From NCBI GenBank assembly GCA_034509495.1, contig CM067521.1, positions 24,890,540 to 24,954,539 on the forward strand: a stretch of 64,000 nt of DNA, written 5' to 3'. The position numbers were made by a program, and so were the translations under genes. Under the pieces are notes generated by a model that searched no databases, was not told the DNA's origin, and saw only the letters and a program-made list of their open reading frames with translations. Positions 45,904 through 56,869 of the stretch are shown here, one piece after another (position 1 is the first letter of the stretch; every line of letters starts with the position of its first letter). The DNA comes from Acestrorhynchus altus. Its lineage: Eukaryota; Chordata; Actinopteri; Characiformes; Acestrorhynchidae.

Positions 45904-46713
45904 ATGGTGAAGACGAAAGAGCTGTCGGAGGACACCAGAAACCGAATTGTAGACCTGCACCAGGCTGGGAAGACTGAATCTGCAATAGGCAAGCAGCTTG
46001 GTGTGAAGAAATCTACTGTGGGAGCAATAATTAGAAAATGGAAGACCTACAAGACCACTACTAATCTCCCTCGATCTGGGGCTCCACGCAAGATCTCAGC
46101 CCGTGGGGTCAAAATGATCACAAGAACGGTGAGGAAAAATCCCAGAACCACAAGGGGGGATCTAGTGAATGACCTGCAGAAAGCTGGGACCAACATTACA
46201 AAGGCTACCATCACCAACACACTACGACGCCAGGGACTCAGATCTTGCAGTGCCAGACGTGTCCCCCTGCTTAAGCCAGTCCATATCCAGGCACGTCTGA
46301 AGTTTGCTAGAGAGCATTTGGATGTTCCAGAAGAGTATTGGGAGAATGTCATATGGTCAGATGAAACCAAAGTAGAACTATTTGGTAAAAACACAACTCG
46401 TCGTGTTTGGAGGACAGTGAATGCGGAGTTGCATCCAAAGAACACCATACCAACTGTGAAGCATGGGGGTGGCAACATCATGCTTTGGGGCTGTTTCTCT
46501 GCAAAGGGACCAGGACGACTGGTCCGTGTACATGAAAGAATGAATGGGGCCATGTATTGTGAGATTTTGGGTGCAAACCTCCTTCCATCAGCAAGGGCAA
46601 TGAAGATGAAATGTGAAATTGAAATTTTCCACCATTATTTGCAAATAAATTCTTTAAAAGTCAGACAAAATGATTTTCTCAATTTTTTTTCACATTTTGT
46701 CTCTGATAGTTGA
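45904..46713 (+). pseudogene. Tc1-like transposase, truncated by internal deletion
   Basis: The frame starts MVKTKELSEDTRNRIVDLH, a typical Tc1 start with the paired-like DNA-binding domain (residues about 1-105, including GRP-like linker NLPRSGAPRKIS). The catalytic domain follows with the first Asp in WSDETKVELFG and the block VKHGGGNIMLWGCFSAKGPG. After LLPSARAMKM (about residue 233) the family sequence stops: the second Asp (Q-H-D-N-D-P-K-H) and the third acidic site (S-P-D-L-N-P-I-E) are absent, and the frame runs into the right terminal repeat. Normal length is about 340 residues against 269 here, about 36 of them not genuine. It still could bind the element ends, but cannot cut DNA. 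Confidence 0.92.
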
Positions 46714-46829
46714 GGTCTACCTATGATGTCAATTACAGGCCTCTCTCATCTTTTTAAGTGGGAGAACTTGCACAATTGGTGACTGACTAAATACTTATTT
46801 TCCCCACTGTATAAAATCATAATTATATA

Positions 46830-46930
46830 AAGGATCGGATAGAACTTTATTGATGCCTTGTGAGGGTTCCCTCAGGGAAATTAAGGTTCCAGCCGCAGCA
46901 TAAATACGGAACAGAAAAGGTAGAAAGAGA
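46830..46930 (-). mobile_element. Retrotransposon 3' end (probable LINE)
   Basis: gatcggatagaactttattg, then tgagggttccctcagggaaa and ttaaggttccagcc is the complement of a tail ending caataaagttctatc, a common ending of fish non-LTR elements. Class uncertain. Confidence 0.4.
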
Positions 46931-46934
46931 TAAT

Positions 46935-47530
46935 TTAGTAAAGAAACACAATGTAAGTATAAAGAATTGAGGACGTACTTGAGAGGGGACGTGTCAGTCA
47001 CAGACGCAGTGATTCCTAAGCACTCGTTTGTGTTTTAAGGCAAATGATTAACTAATGGTTTTATTTTGTAAAATAAACTGTTGGCATGTTGGTGTTTAGT
47101 GAAGCTGCAGAACATGGTTTTGCGCCTGTGCCGCGGTTTTTGATCAGAGATTTAATTAGACTGTGTCGTGCGGGTTTATTCATGATATTCATATCATTAG
47201 AAGTAATGAGAGTCGGAAGCTCGTTATCTTTGTGAGTGATTAGAATTGGGAGAGCAGTGCTTTGTGACTGCATGATGATCATCCAACCTGAGGCTGAAAT
47301 GTCAATAGCGTGACGTCTTCTGCACTTCACAGGCTTTAGCTCACACTGAGAAGTGCACACAGAGGCTCTCATTAGCCTTTGGAGTGGAGTCACAATCTGA
47401 GACACTCGTGCTCACACATACAGGAGCTCACACTCACAGCAGTTGGGTGGGGCTTGCAGATTTCCCAGTATAGTGAGTGTATCACTAATAACCAGGCTGT
47501 GGGTTCAGGAGATATGAGGAGTGCGTTCAT
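46935..47530. other. Intronic sequence between two minisatellites
   Basis: No repeat or gene was recognised. The minus-strand 114-codon frame (47061-47405) has no motif and no splice context. Confidence 0.4.
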
Positions 47531-47539
47531 AATATATGC

Positions 47540-48085
47540 TGTTACTATAGGTGTAGGTGTGTGTAATAGGGTGTAGGTGCAGTTAGTAGGGGTGAAGGTG
47601 TGGTTAGTAGGATGTGGGTATATATGCTGTTACTATAGGTGTAGGTGCGGTTAGTAGGGTGTAGGTGCAATTAGTATGGGTGTAGGTGGAGTTAGTATGG
47701 GTGATGGTGAGGTCAGTATGGGTGTAGGTGCGGTTAGTATCATTGAAGTTGAGTTCAGTGTGGGTAAAGGTGAGGTCAGTATTGGTGTAGGTACGGTCAG
47801 TAAGGGTGAAGGCGTGCTTAGTAGTAGGGTGAAGGTGTGGTTAGTAGGATGTGGGAATATATGCTGTTACTATAGGTGTAGGTGTGTGTAATAGGGTGTA
47901 GATGCAGTTAGTATGGGTGAAGGTACAATTAGTATGGGTGTAGGTGCCGTTGGTATGGCTGTATGTGCGGTTAGTATGGGAGAAGGTGAGGTCAGTATGG
48001 GTGTATGTGCGGTTAGTATAGGTGTAGGTGCGGTTATTATGGATGAAGGTGTGGTTAGTACTGGTGTAGGTGTGGTTAGTAGGGT
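47540..48085. repeat. GT-rich minisatellite, block 2
   Basis: Units of about 18-21 bp such as gggtgtaggtgcggttagta and gtatgggtgaaggtgaggtc, clearly related to the 44-kb array. A longer segment (atatgctgttactataggtg and following) recurs near 47535, 47625 and 47860. The Gly/Val-rich plus-strand frames are its translation. Confidence 0.9.
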
Positions 48086-48176
48086 CTCTGTCTCTGTCCC
48101 ACTATACCTAAATAAGATTACAGTGTGGGGACCCTTTCACAACCCTCAATTTGCCAGACATCTATGCATGTATGCA

Positions 48177-48192
48177 CACACACACACCCACA

Positions 48193-48229
<37 letters not shown>
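48177..48229. repeat. (CA)n microsatellite
   Basis: About 26 CA units with two CCC interruptions near the start. Confidence 0.95.
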
Positions 48230-48230
<1 letters not shown>

Positions 48231-48498
48231 GCTGTTGTAATCGTGTGTGCTGTGGAACTGGATTGTTTGATCTGCTGCTGCGTGTGGGAGCTCAGCGAGT
48301 GATTTGTTTTTCATAAAGTTGTGCTGTGTCTGATTTCTGCAGAACGCTGACACCGTTAACGCTCAGTAGGGGGCAGTGTCACATTCAGCAAACTAAAACT
48401 AAAGAGGACTAAACACAGTTTCTACGAGAATGTACAGAAGTGACATTTATACATATATATGTATAATACATCGAACTGCACAATCGTACTCAGTCTGT

Positions 48499-48765
48499 AC
48501 AGTACTGTGCAGTCCCTACCGTACAGTGTTCGGTCACCCCTACAGTACAGTGTTCACTCGTCCCTACCGCACAGTGTTCACTCGTCCCTACCGCACAGTG
48601 TTCGTTCGTCCCTACCGCACAGTGTTCGTTCGTCCCTACCGCACAGTGTTCGTTCGTCCCTACCGTACAGTGTTCGGTCGCCCCTAACCTACAGTGTTCG
48701 GTCGCCCCTAACCTACAGTGTTCACTCGTCCCTACCGTACAGTGTTCGGTCGCCCCTGCAGCGGT
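48499..48765. repeat. 24-bp tandem repeat, about ten copies
   Basis: The word acagtgttc begins at 48523 and then every 24 bases to 48739, each followed by a variant of (g/a)(g/c)tcgtccctaccg. As 24 is a multiple of three, all phases repeat as eight-residue units and long frames stay open (85 and 110 codons). Those frames lack any other coding sign. Confidence 0.95.
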
Positions 48766-48774
48766 ATGATGCAG

Positions 48775-49370
48775 CGGTAGTTTGTTGTTGAGAAATTAAA
48801 AAAATGTTTTTGTTTAATCAACTGATTGATAAAATAGTTGATATTATATTATGATGCTGGTAGTCAAAGAATGCTTCTCGAGCCCTTCGTGTTTTCAGAA
48901 CGAACTAATGAGATCTGGAACTCGTGCAGCGTCTGATTTGAGTTTATTTTGGGTCAACCAATCAGCATTTTCTTTACTGTCGATGCTTTAAACTCGTCAG
49001 CACGTTGGGATTTTTATGGGGGTGTATGTTGACTTCCGTGTGTGTCCATTAACAGAAATATAAATCAAGATTTAGTGCGGTGTGTGAAGTTCAGACGTCA
49101 GGGCTAAAAACGTTCTCTCGCGAGGATGAGCCTTCCTTCCTTATTCTCTTTGTAATGCGATGTGATAAATGAATAACATTAGGATGTCAGGTTGCATTTA
49201 GAGCATGTCCGTGTGCTTGACTCACAGATAAAAGCATCTTGGCTTAAAATTGACAGCCAATGAATACGTCTTTGCTTTGGAATTGACAAGCAGTGAATGC
49301 GTTTTCAGAGGAGTCTCAGCAGGAGAACCGTGAACATTTACGTTCTTATTTTTGCCTTGAAAAACGTGAA
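48775..49370. other. Intronic sequence, no element recognised
   Basis: No gene and no clear repeat were seen. Confidence 0.4.
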
Positions 49371-49377
49371 AATACAC

Positions 49378-49912
49378 CATGTTTCCAAAAGCATATGGAC
49401 ACTTTCATTTCCGAATTCAGCTTTTTGAGGTGCACCTAGTACTGACACAGGTGTTGAGTTGTGCGCACACAGCTTTTCTGCTCTTGTAGAAATGCTTTAG
49501 CAGTAGAATGGGGCTCTGGAGCACCTGCATGGAAATCTAAGGTCACCATGTCCAGTGTGACTTGTGTTGTATGAAGTACCACCAAGCGTTGGGTGGCGGA
49601 GCAGCCGAACTCTGAAGTGAGCGATCTGAAGTGAGGACCACCAGCGAATACCTCTGGGACGTCTGGGGACCGGTGTGGTCGTGAAACTCTCCTAAATGTG
49701 TTCCAGCATCTGGTGTAGGCTGGAGCAAGAAAACCACAGAACAGTGCAGGACCTTCCTAAGGGTGCAGCGAAGGTTATCTTACCATAAAAGGTAAAAAAG
49801 GTCCCAAGGCTTTACTCAAAGAATCATCTGAAGCAGCTCCCCATTGAATACCCTTGATTTCAGAAGAAACATTGGATGAGAAGGTGTCTACACCTTTGGA
49901 CATCTTGTGTAC
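49378..49912. mobile_element. MITE-like element of Tc1/mariner type
   Basis: The left end ccaaaagcatatggacactt and right end aaggtgtctacacctttgga, with catc following, are roughly inverted (ggacac...tttggaca). The 535-bp interior has no protein frame of note. It resembles fish elements whose ends contain tatggacaaaagtattggga; here strongly diverged. Confidence 0.4.
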
Positions 49913-49914
49913 TT

Positions 49915-51050
49915 GCCATTTACACGTGTACAAATGAACGTAGAGCTGGCAGCAGTTGAGAACTGACGGAACGAATACAAACTGGTTATTGCAGCTGAAT
50001 TACACTCTGGACGCTGCGCAGAGAAGATTATTCATGACTGCTGTGCTGCTGATTAGGACATCAGGAGGAATAGACTCTGCAAGATCAAAGCTCAGCACAT
50101 CATCATCAGACCCGACTGAATGGTCATCAAGGGGTGCGAGCGCTCACCTGCTCAGGATATAAGCACAGCAAGACCGAATTAAACGCTCGTCAAGGTGTGT
50201 AAGCACTCACCTGCTCAGGACATTAGCGTCGTTAGGCCAAACTAAATGATCATCATGATGTCTGAGCACTCCCCCTGCTCGCACTATTATCGCTCTCCGA
50301 CTAAACCAAATGATCAGCGCAGCATGAACACATCAAGATAATGGTGACGCTATTGCTCTCACCGTAACAGGGGATTAATTACAGTCTGGTTGTAAACAAT
50401 AAGGGCAGAGAGTGAACAGGACTGGACGCAGTGGAGCCGGTGCATCTGTTTGACATGGCTCTTTGGCGTTGGACAAAGAACGGCTGCTGGCTGATACGAA
50501 CTTCTGTTGCACTCAGGTGTTTGATTAGGACGCCTGGTTCATTGGTGCATTAACCCTTCAATGCTGAGACAACAGGACTCTCTTTCCGTCTAAAGGCCCT
50601 TTCGCGCAGAGGCTGATTTTCTAATATTTTTCTTTCGATTAATCTATCGACAAATTTATCGACAAGTCAACTAATCGAACTGACTTTTCCCCTCAAAAAA
50701 GCAATGCGTTTCATTTTGACTTCAAATTCCTTTTATTTTGTCTTCAAACTGTGTCTCCCTATGATGAGCTACTGTTTTCATGGTTCCTAACACAAAGAAA
50801 TGAGTGTAAAATCACAGCAGAAGTAAAATACGTCGCTATGGTAATGTCCCATCAAACCTAAAGGCCAGAGACCACCGGATAAACGCTCCAACACAAACAC
50901 CAACGACAGTTTGGGAGATTCTGGACTCTTATTACAGAACTCTAGAGATGAACGAGGAAGTGACTCTACTGCACTGAGTGCTGGGAGTGTAAGGGGTTAA
51001 GGGTTTGGGCTTGGGTTCCTTGGGTTGCCTTGGGTTCCTTGGGTTGCCCC
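49915..51050. other. Intronic sequence, no element recognised
   Basis: Between 50050 and 50330 a loose tandem pattern with gagcgctcacctgctcagga / aagcactcacctgctcagga occurs three times at roughly 60-70 bp spacing. An attaatctatcgacaaattt patch at 50637-50680 resembles an old interspersed repeat. No gene. Confidence 0.4.
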
Positions 51051-51054
51051 CCCC

Positions 51055-51345
51055 TGCAGATACTGAGCTTGTGCTCCCCTACGACCCCATCTGAGAGCGA
51101 CCTCTGGCTCCCCAGCCACCCCTTTACACTGGCTGCCCACCTTCAGGCTACTAGGCCCCTAGTGTCCCACCCTGCCTTGGACTAGTTGTCTGCCTGCCAT
51201 CACCGACCTCACCTCCAGTTCACCTGAGCATTACAGCAGGTCCAGTGTCCCCTAATCAAAAATGTATGAGTAGTTTGACCAGAGGAGGAGGGGTCCCCCC
51301 ATATGAGCCTGGTTCCTCCCAAGGTTTGTTCCTCCAGCTCTGAGG
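51055..51345 (+). mobile_element. LINE 3'-UTR-like repeat, copy 2
   Basis: It shares with 14.2 kb, in the same order, cactggctgcccaccttc, cctaatcaaaaatgtatgag-agtagtttgacca, aggaggaggggtccccccat and cctggttcctcccaaggttt. Confidence 0.5.
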
Positions 51346-51914
51346 GACTTTTCCAGGTCAGTGGAGTTTCAGCAGTTATGTTAAAGTAGAAGCTGCATAA
51401 TCTTGCTTTAATGTAATCGTGGCCATGTTTAGAGTTTTTACCTCCGAAGTTTTGAAGTTTAATTACACAATCGGGACAGATTGACATCAGAATCAGGACA
51501 GTCCAGCGATTCTATATCAGTGTCTCTGCTGTTACTCTTTGAGCTGCACTTCAGGAATAAGGTTCAGTGATTGTTAAGCAGAACATGTACTTCGTAGATT
51601 TACCCATCTTTGCCATCTGAGTTTTCACCGTCAGCGGCACAGTGTGCAGTCTTGTAGCGGGAGTGTGTGGGTACTCAGAGGGTGGCACTTCTGACTTCTT
51701 GACGTGACTAAGAAGCAGCGATTATTCCGTGACATGGCAGACATTTTTGTCAGGTACCTCCCAGCAGTGGGGCTGAATCTCAGGAAATACGTGGACTGTC
51801 AAGCCCTGGAGTATCACCGCGGAATTAGACGCTGTTGTTTGATCGCCAGTGCTGGCTCAAACACTCCTAGTTTGACTGGTCCTTTCTAAAACTTTCTAAG
51901 ACTGGTCCTTTCTT

Positions 51915-53025
51915 GTTTTAACCACTGTAAGGTAGACTTGCTTGTGTGCTGTGTATCGTTGTCTTGTTGCATGACCCAGTTGGGCTTTAGCTTCAGCTTC
52001 CACTAAGGGACAGGTGACGCTGTATGCATTACTGGGTTGTGTTTTAGGATGTAAGCTCTTTAAAGTGGGACTTTTTCAGGTATTGTTGTCATGGGAAATA
52101 AGTGCCAACACGAATGATTAGTTAGTTAATTAGTACTGTGTGACCAAAAGTTTGTGGACATCCATTTTTTCTTCCAGTGTACTGCTTCATCATCTGTCTA
52201 CCATTTGGATGAAGGGTTTTGAGTTTTGGAAGGTCGACACCAGGATTTGACTGCATTTAGCAAGGAGAGGATTAGTGTGGGCAGGTAATGGTATTGGATG
52301 ATGTGTTCTGCAGTGCCTATCCATTTCGTTCCAGAGACACTGGACGAAGCTCCATCACCCAGAGAATTCTGTTCTTCTGCTCCATAGCCCCGTGCTTGGG
52401 GGATTTATAGATCTCTAGCTGATGGTGACCTTAGGCTCATGTTCCTCCTGAAAGCTCCTCCAAAGCATCCCAATCTGTTTGTAGTGCTGTAGAGATGGAC
52501 AGGCTGTGTGTGATCACCCTTCGTTCTTCCACACCAAGCATACTTTTTACTTGGACTAGAATCCCTTTTATTTTCCATTGCAAAGCTTTGACATCAGATT
52601 CACAAAGACAACAGTTGATCTATGTTTTAACCACTTTGAGCCAGACTTGCTTGTGCGCTGTGTATCGTTGTCTTGTTGCATGACCCAGCTGGGCTTCAGC
52701 TTCAACTAACGGACAGATGGCACTGTATGCATTATTGGGTTGTGGTTTAAGATGGATGGTCATTCAGGTCATTCAGTGTTTGGTGGCCTTATGTTCCTCC
52801 AGAAAGCTCCTGCAGAGCATCCCAATCTGTTGGCAGTGCTTTTCCGTAGATGTGGTCAAGCTGTGTGCAGTCACCCTTCGTTCTTCCTCACAGAGCACGA
52901 GAGAGAACACTTTGTTTTATATATTTGAGCAGCTGAATTGCTTCCTTACATTTGCTTGGACTGGAATCCATTTTATTTCCCGTTGTAAAGCTTTATTTGA
53001 CATCAGATTTACAAAGACACGCTTT
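51915..53025. repeat. Local direct duplication of two segments (A-B, A'-B')
   Basis: Segment A (51930-52060, with gtgtatcgttgtcttgttgc and atgacccagttgggctt) recurs at 52640-52750. Segment B (52440-52620, with gaaagctcctccaaagcatc and cacccttcgttcttcc) recurs at 52795-53020. Between A and B lies about 380 bp that is missing between A' and B'; it starts like an M2-type MITE (tactgtgtgaccaaaagttt, 52133). Segment A resembles antisense Tc1 sequence (ttgctt...catgaccca), so the duplicated block is itself probably old transposon DNA. Confidence 0.6.
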
Positions 53026-53029
53026 CAGT

Positions 53030-54270
53030 GCTGTAAACGGCTGATGTTGAACGTAACCATTGATGTTTACTGTTATAGCAATACTAATATTTCTATTTAA
53101 ACTGTAGTACTAAAGCGTCTCGTGGTTCTCGGTTCTATTTCGGTTGGTTGAAGCCGATGCCATTTCCCAAGATGTTGCCTTTAGTCTCATTATTATGTAT
53201 AGATGCAGTAAAATATAGTGTCCCTTGAGCAGAACTGTGTGATCTAGTAGTGCGACCACCTTGTTATTAATTTTCATGAGGAAGAAATGCATTGGACTTA
53301 TGGCCATGTGTCCCCTCTCTCCTTATGTCCTTTCTCATAATGGTATTCAGCTGCATTCATCATGTTTTATTTACCCATTTCAGCACCTTTTCAGGAGGAG
53401 GAAAGTTTAGTGAGATTTCTTTACAACCTCTACGTGGCAGCGTCATAAAGAGGGCCGAGTTGACCCGTCCTGTTGCACGGTCACTGCACAGTGTTCTAGT
53501 TTAGCATAGTCATCTCAGACAAGCTGAGGAATAAGCTCGGTTAGGCATGATCATCTCGTTTCGAGTTGATATTTGAAGGTAATATTTGCTTGCAGTGCTG
53601 AAGTGTCGTCTCTGCGATAGGGAGGGAACCGGAGTGAGAGTGAGGCAGAGAGCGCGAGAGACTTAAGTATTCATGTCCTCATATAATTTGTTCTTGCCTG
53701 AGGCCTTTCATGTACGCTTTGTAAAATCAAGTCCAACATTAAAATCAAAGACATATCATCAACCCCCTACAGTGTCCTAGGAGTCTCTCCTGATGGAGCC
53801 AATGTGAGAAGCTCTCGCTCTCTCTCGCTCTCCCGCTCTCGCACCCATCCCCCTTTCTCTCTTGCTGGGCCACTCATGGGTGTAATAAGGTAGGGGTGGT
53901 GAAGCAGACTGATACCTGCCCCAGCCAAACTGAGATTGACAGTGTCCGAGACATAGTGTATGTGTGTGCGTCTGTGTGTGGTGATGGGGGTTGAGGCACT
54001 CTGGGAGGATTATTTCCCCGGGGCTATTAAATGTTAGCCTGTAGGGTAGAGGGCAGTTCGGCGGTGGTCCACTGGCGCCACGCTGTAGAACCTCTACCTC
54101 CCGGGGCTGGCTTTCCTGGCTGCTGCCTGAAGTGCGTATGTATTTTTTAGGAGGCACGTTTGTTGGCAGCACTAACAAAAACATGGTGTGATTTCATATG
54201 AATTATTTCTCACTTGCGGGACGTTGAGATTCACCGAGAACGATGGAACCTTTCAATCAGGAGCTACAGT
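53030..54270. other. Intronic sequence, no element recognised
   Basis: No gene. A short CT/CG-rich patch is at 53810-53840. The 135-codon minus frame near 53.8-54.2 kb has low-complexity Arg/Glu parts and looks like chance. Confidence 0.4.
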
Positions 54271-54275
54271 TACCC

Positions 54276-54640
54276 TGGTCATGGACAACAGTATTGGGAC
54301 ACCTGTTCATTCATTGTTTGTTTTGCAAAGGTATTAAGAGTTTATCCTGCTTTAACTCTCTCTACTGTCCAGAGACGACGTTCTACTAGGAGCATTGCTG
54401 TGAGGATTTGATTGTAGTCAGTGTCAGGCTGTTGGATGATCTCCAAAAGGACCAGATCACCATCCAATGCTGGTCTCACCATCATTCCAGTGAACACAGT
54501 TCTACTCCACAGCTCAGTGCTCATACTGGTACTAGGCATGGTGACTAGAGGGTTATGTTTGTCTGCTCCAGGTAGTCCTATTCTATTGGCAGTATTTCTC
54601 TATAGGGACTAAATTAGATGTTTGTGCAGTTGTGCACATC
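54276..54640 (+). mobile_element. MITE family M2, copy 3
   Basis: It starts ggacaacagtattgggacac and has cattgctgtgaggatttgat, catcattccagtgaacacag and ctattctattggcagtattt. The 30.1-kb copy has the complement of the same word series. The right terminal repeat is missing. Confidence 0.55.
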
Positions 54641-54890
54641 CCCCATACGAGCTGTGAAGCATGGTGGTGGAAGTGTGATGGTTTGGAGCTACTCTGCTGC
54701 AGCAGGGTGTGGGGATCTCTCCATCATAGAAACCACTATGAGATCTTCATTGTATCAGAGGGGGTTTGAGGAGAACGGAAGAGCGTCTGTACAAAGACTG
54801 ATGCTGAAACATCTCAGAGCTGAAAGAATTCCACACGGAGGAGTGGGAACGTCGTTTATCCAGATCAAGTTAGCTTTTAGGGCATAGGGG
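54640..54890 (+). pseudogene. Tc1-like transposase fragment
   Basis: The frame reads VKHGGGSVMVWSYSAAAGCG and later MLKHLRAERIPHG, corresponding to the middle catalytic block of Tc1 transposases (V-K-H-G-G-G-S-V-M-V-W-G). No catalytic acidic residue is contained. It directly follows the M2 copy, so one may have inserted into the other. Confidence 0.6.
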
Positions 54891-54894
54891 GTCC

Positions 54895-56088
54895 TAATCC
54901 TTTTGGTAAGGTCATTTTTAAAGGTAACAGGCCAGGCTCGGTTTCTTCTCATCAGCAAAGGGAAGTGATTCTCAGGCTGTGATTCCCATGATGGAAAAAA
55001 AGAACCTCCATAATGGACTTGTGCAATGCACAGAGTGTAAATAGCAGCCCTTTTTGAAGACAGTGTAATTAGTGCATTGTAAATTATAAAGCACTCACCA
55101 GCCATTGAGGTGACCGTGAGAACAACAGTATATTAGTCCTTATCTCCTGCCCTTTACATCTGCGTTTGTTTGCCACTTCTGGTGCTCTCCTCCCCGTGTC
55201 AGGTGGAAAGGGTAATTTGGCGCTTCAGCTTTACTTGTCCTCCCCGTTCTCTTGCAGCTCTCTGCCCCGGGAGACGTCCCGCGCTAGCCTGTTAGAGCAG
55301 CCGAGATGAACAATGGCACCATCATCCCCAGCGAAGTGGAGGGAAGAACCCTAACAATTCAGTTTGATTGTTCTCAAATTGCCCGGTTGGCTTGGAGAAA
55401 TCTTTTTTTTTTCCACCTCTCTCACACATTTGAAAGTACTTTTGATCCCAATGGGGTGATAATCTTCTGCCAGACCCCCCTCTCCTCCTCTTCCTCTTTC
55501 TATTTTTTGGTTTAGAAGAGGGTGGTGTTAGGAAAGCAGCAGCGTCTCGGAAGTGGAAGTCTCCTTTTGTCATGCAAAATGGTGTTTTAAAGTCCTACAG
55601 TGGGTGCAGAGTCAGTTATTTTAAGCGCTGGGATTCAGCTTTATCCACACTTTGCTGCGTGTGTGCTACTCTTTCAACCACCAGCTAGACTTAATCCTTA
55701 CCGAGGCCCTTCATTTAAGCCTACGCTTATATCTACCTGAGATTTCTGTGACTGCGATATACCCTGGGGACGGTGTTGTGTAAGTCTATTAAAATGGAAG
55801 AATTCCGTAGGAAGTGTTGGTAGACCTGGACTGTAATTAAATGATGTTTTCTCTGCGTACAGTATCCAGCTCCGGTGACTCAGCCCAGCCCAGCGGCAAG
55901 CCGAGTGTTTAAGTGTAGCCCGGCTACTGGATTCTGACAGCCTGCTCATTACCTGCAGCATGATACGGCTTCATACATACCATAATTAAAGGCTGTCACG
56001 TGGAAAACTAGTGCACTGTACTGTGTCCTGCTGATATGAGGACCATGGGAAGATATGGAGATGAAGTATGGAAATGTGCTCGGCACTT
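54895..56088. other. Intronic sequence, no element recognised
   Basis: No repeat was recognised. A good acceptor-like signal (ccgttctcttgcag) ends at 55257, but no matching donor or coding pattern follows. Confidence 0.4.
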
Positions 56089-56090
56089 AC

Positions 56091-56212
56091 GGCCGCCGTG
56101 GCCTGGTGTTTAGGAAACGGCCGGTTTGATTCCCTCAACTGGCAGGATGTGACTGAACTGCCCCTGAACAAAGCTGCTTCGCGGGCGCCATGGACAGGAC
56201 TGCCCACCGCTA
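56091..56212 (+). repeat. SINE family A, copy 3
   Basis: It starts ggccgccgtggcctggtgtt (A-box-like) and has ccggtttgattcc (B-box-like, 56121-56133), then aactggcaggatgtgactga and actgcccaccgc. Plus-strand copy of the element seen in reverse at 7.6 and 38.5 kb. Confidence 0.65.
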
Positions 56213-56567
56213 TATATTAAAACAGGACACCATTAGGAACATCTACAACTCCAATCCAGGACGCATGTTGTTATGAGTGTATAACGTCTGCACTTTCCCA
56301 GTCCGGAGAGCTCAGTTTTCCCGTTCACACAGATCTAGAATGTTTCATACTGGTTGTATTTCATCATCATCTCTCACCGTGATTGTGTTATTGGTGGAGT
56401 ATCAGCGAGCGTTGGATTTGTTGTGCTGTTGCCTCCTCAGATAAACAATATAGTAAACCGTTTTCCAGTGACCTTTCTGACACCTTACAGCCCCCCAGTG
56501 CTTATCACCTGTCTCCTGTTCCCTGTCCAGTTCCTACATAATGGACTGAACGTCACCTGCTCCCTTT

Positions 56568-56570
<3 letters not shown>

Positions 56571-56614
<44 letters not shown>

Positions 56615-56820
56615 ACTTCATATCTGTCTGTCTCTTTCTCTCTGTCTGTCTCCTTCTCTTCATATCTCTCTCTCTCTCTCTCTTTCTCTCTCTCACTCCA
56701 TATCTCTCTCTGTCTCTCTCTCTCTCTGACTTTCACTTCATATCTGTCTGTCTCCTTCTCTCTTTCTCTTCATCTCTCTCTCTCTCTCTGTCCATATCTC
56801 TGTCCGTCTCTCTCTGTGTC
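56571..56820. repeat. CT-rich polypyrimidine tract
   Basis: About 250 bases of CT repeats with TTCATATCTGTCTGTCTC-type interruptions that recur at 56625, 56655 and 56737. The Ser/Leu-rich plus frame and Arg/Glu-rich minus frame are its translations. Confidence 0.9.
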
Positions 56821-56869
56821 TATTAGAAACCTGTCATATCTGCATTGATGTGTTTATCTGACCGTGCAG

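Larger units (their letters stand above)
45549..46809 (+). mobile_element. Tc1-like transposon, recent but internally deleted (family T1)
   Basis: A 1261-bp element bounded by the TA target duplication (45547-45548 and 46810-46811). It starts cagtggggaaaataagtatt and ends with the reverse complement. The terminal inverted repeats are about 185 bp (45549-45734 and 46625-46809) and differ, by eye, at one base and in the length of one A-run (nine versus eight), so the insertion is young. The inner direct repeat tggaaaataagtatttggtc is present on the left but its right-hand partner is lost, placing the internal deletion against the right repeat. Confidence 0.92.

Noticed and set aside
47676..48302. 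Gly/Val-rich plus-strand frames of 71 and 129 codons
   Set aside because: They are translations of the second GT-rich minisatellite and the adjoining CA repeat.
55244..55340. Acceptor-like site at 55257 followed by a short frame MNNGTIIPSEVEGR
   Set aside because: No donor within a plausible distance and no cadherin-like content.
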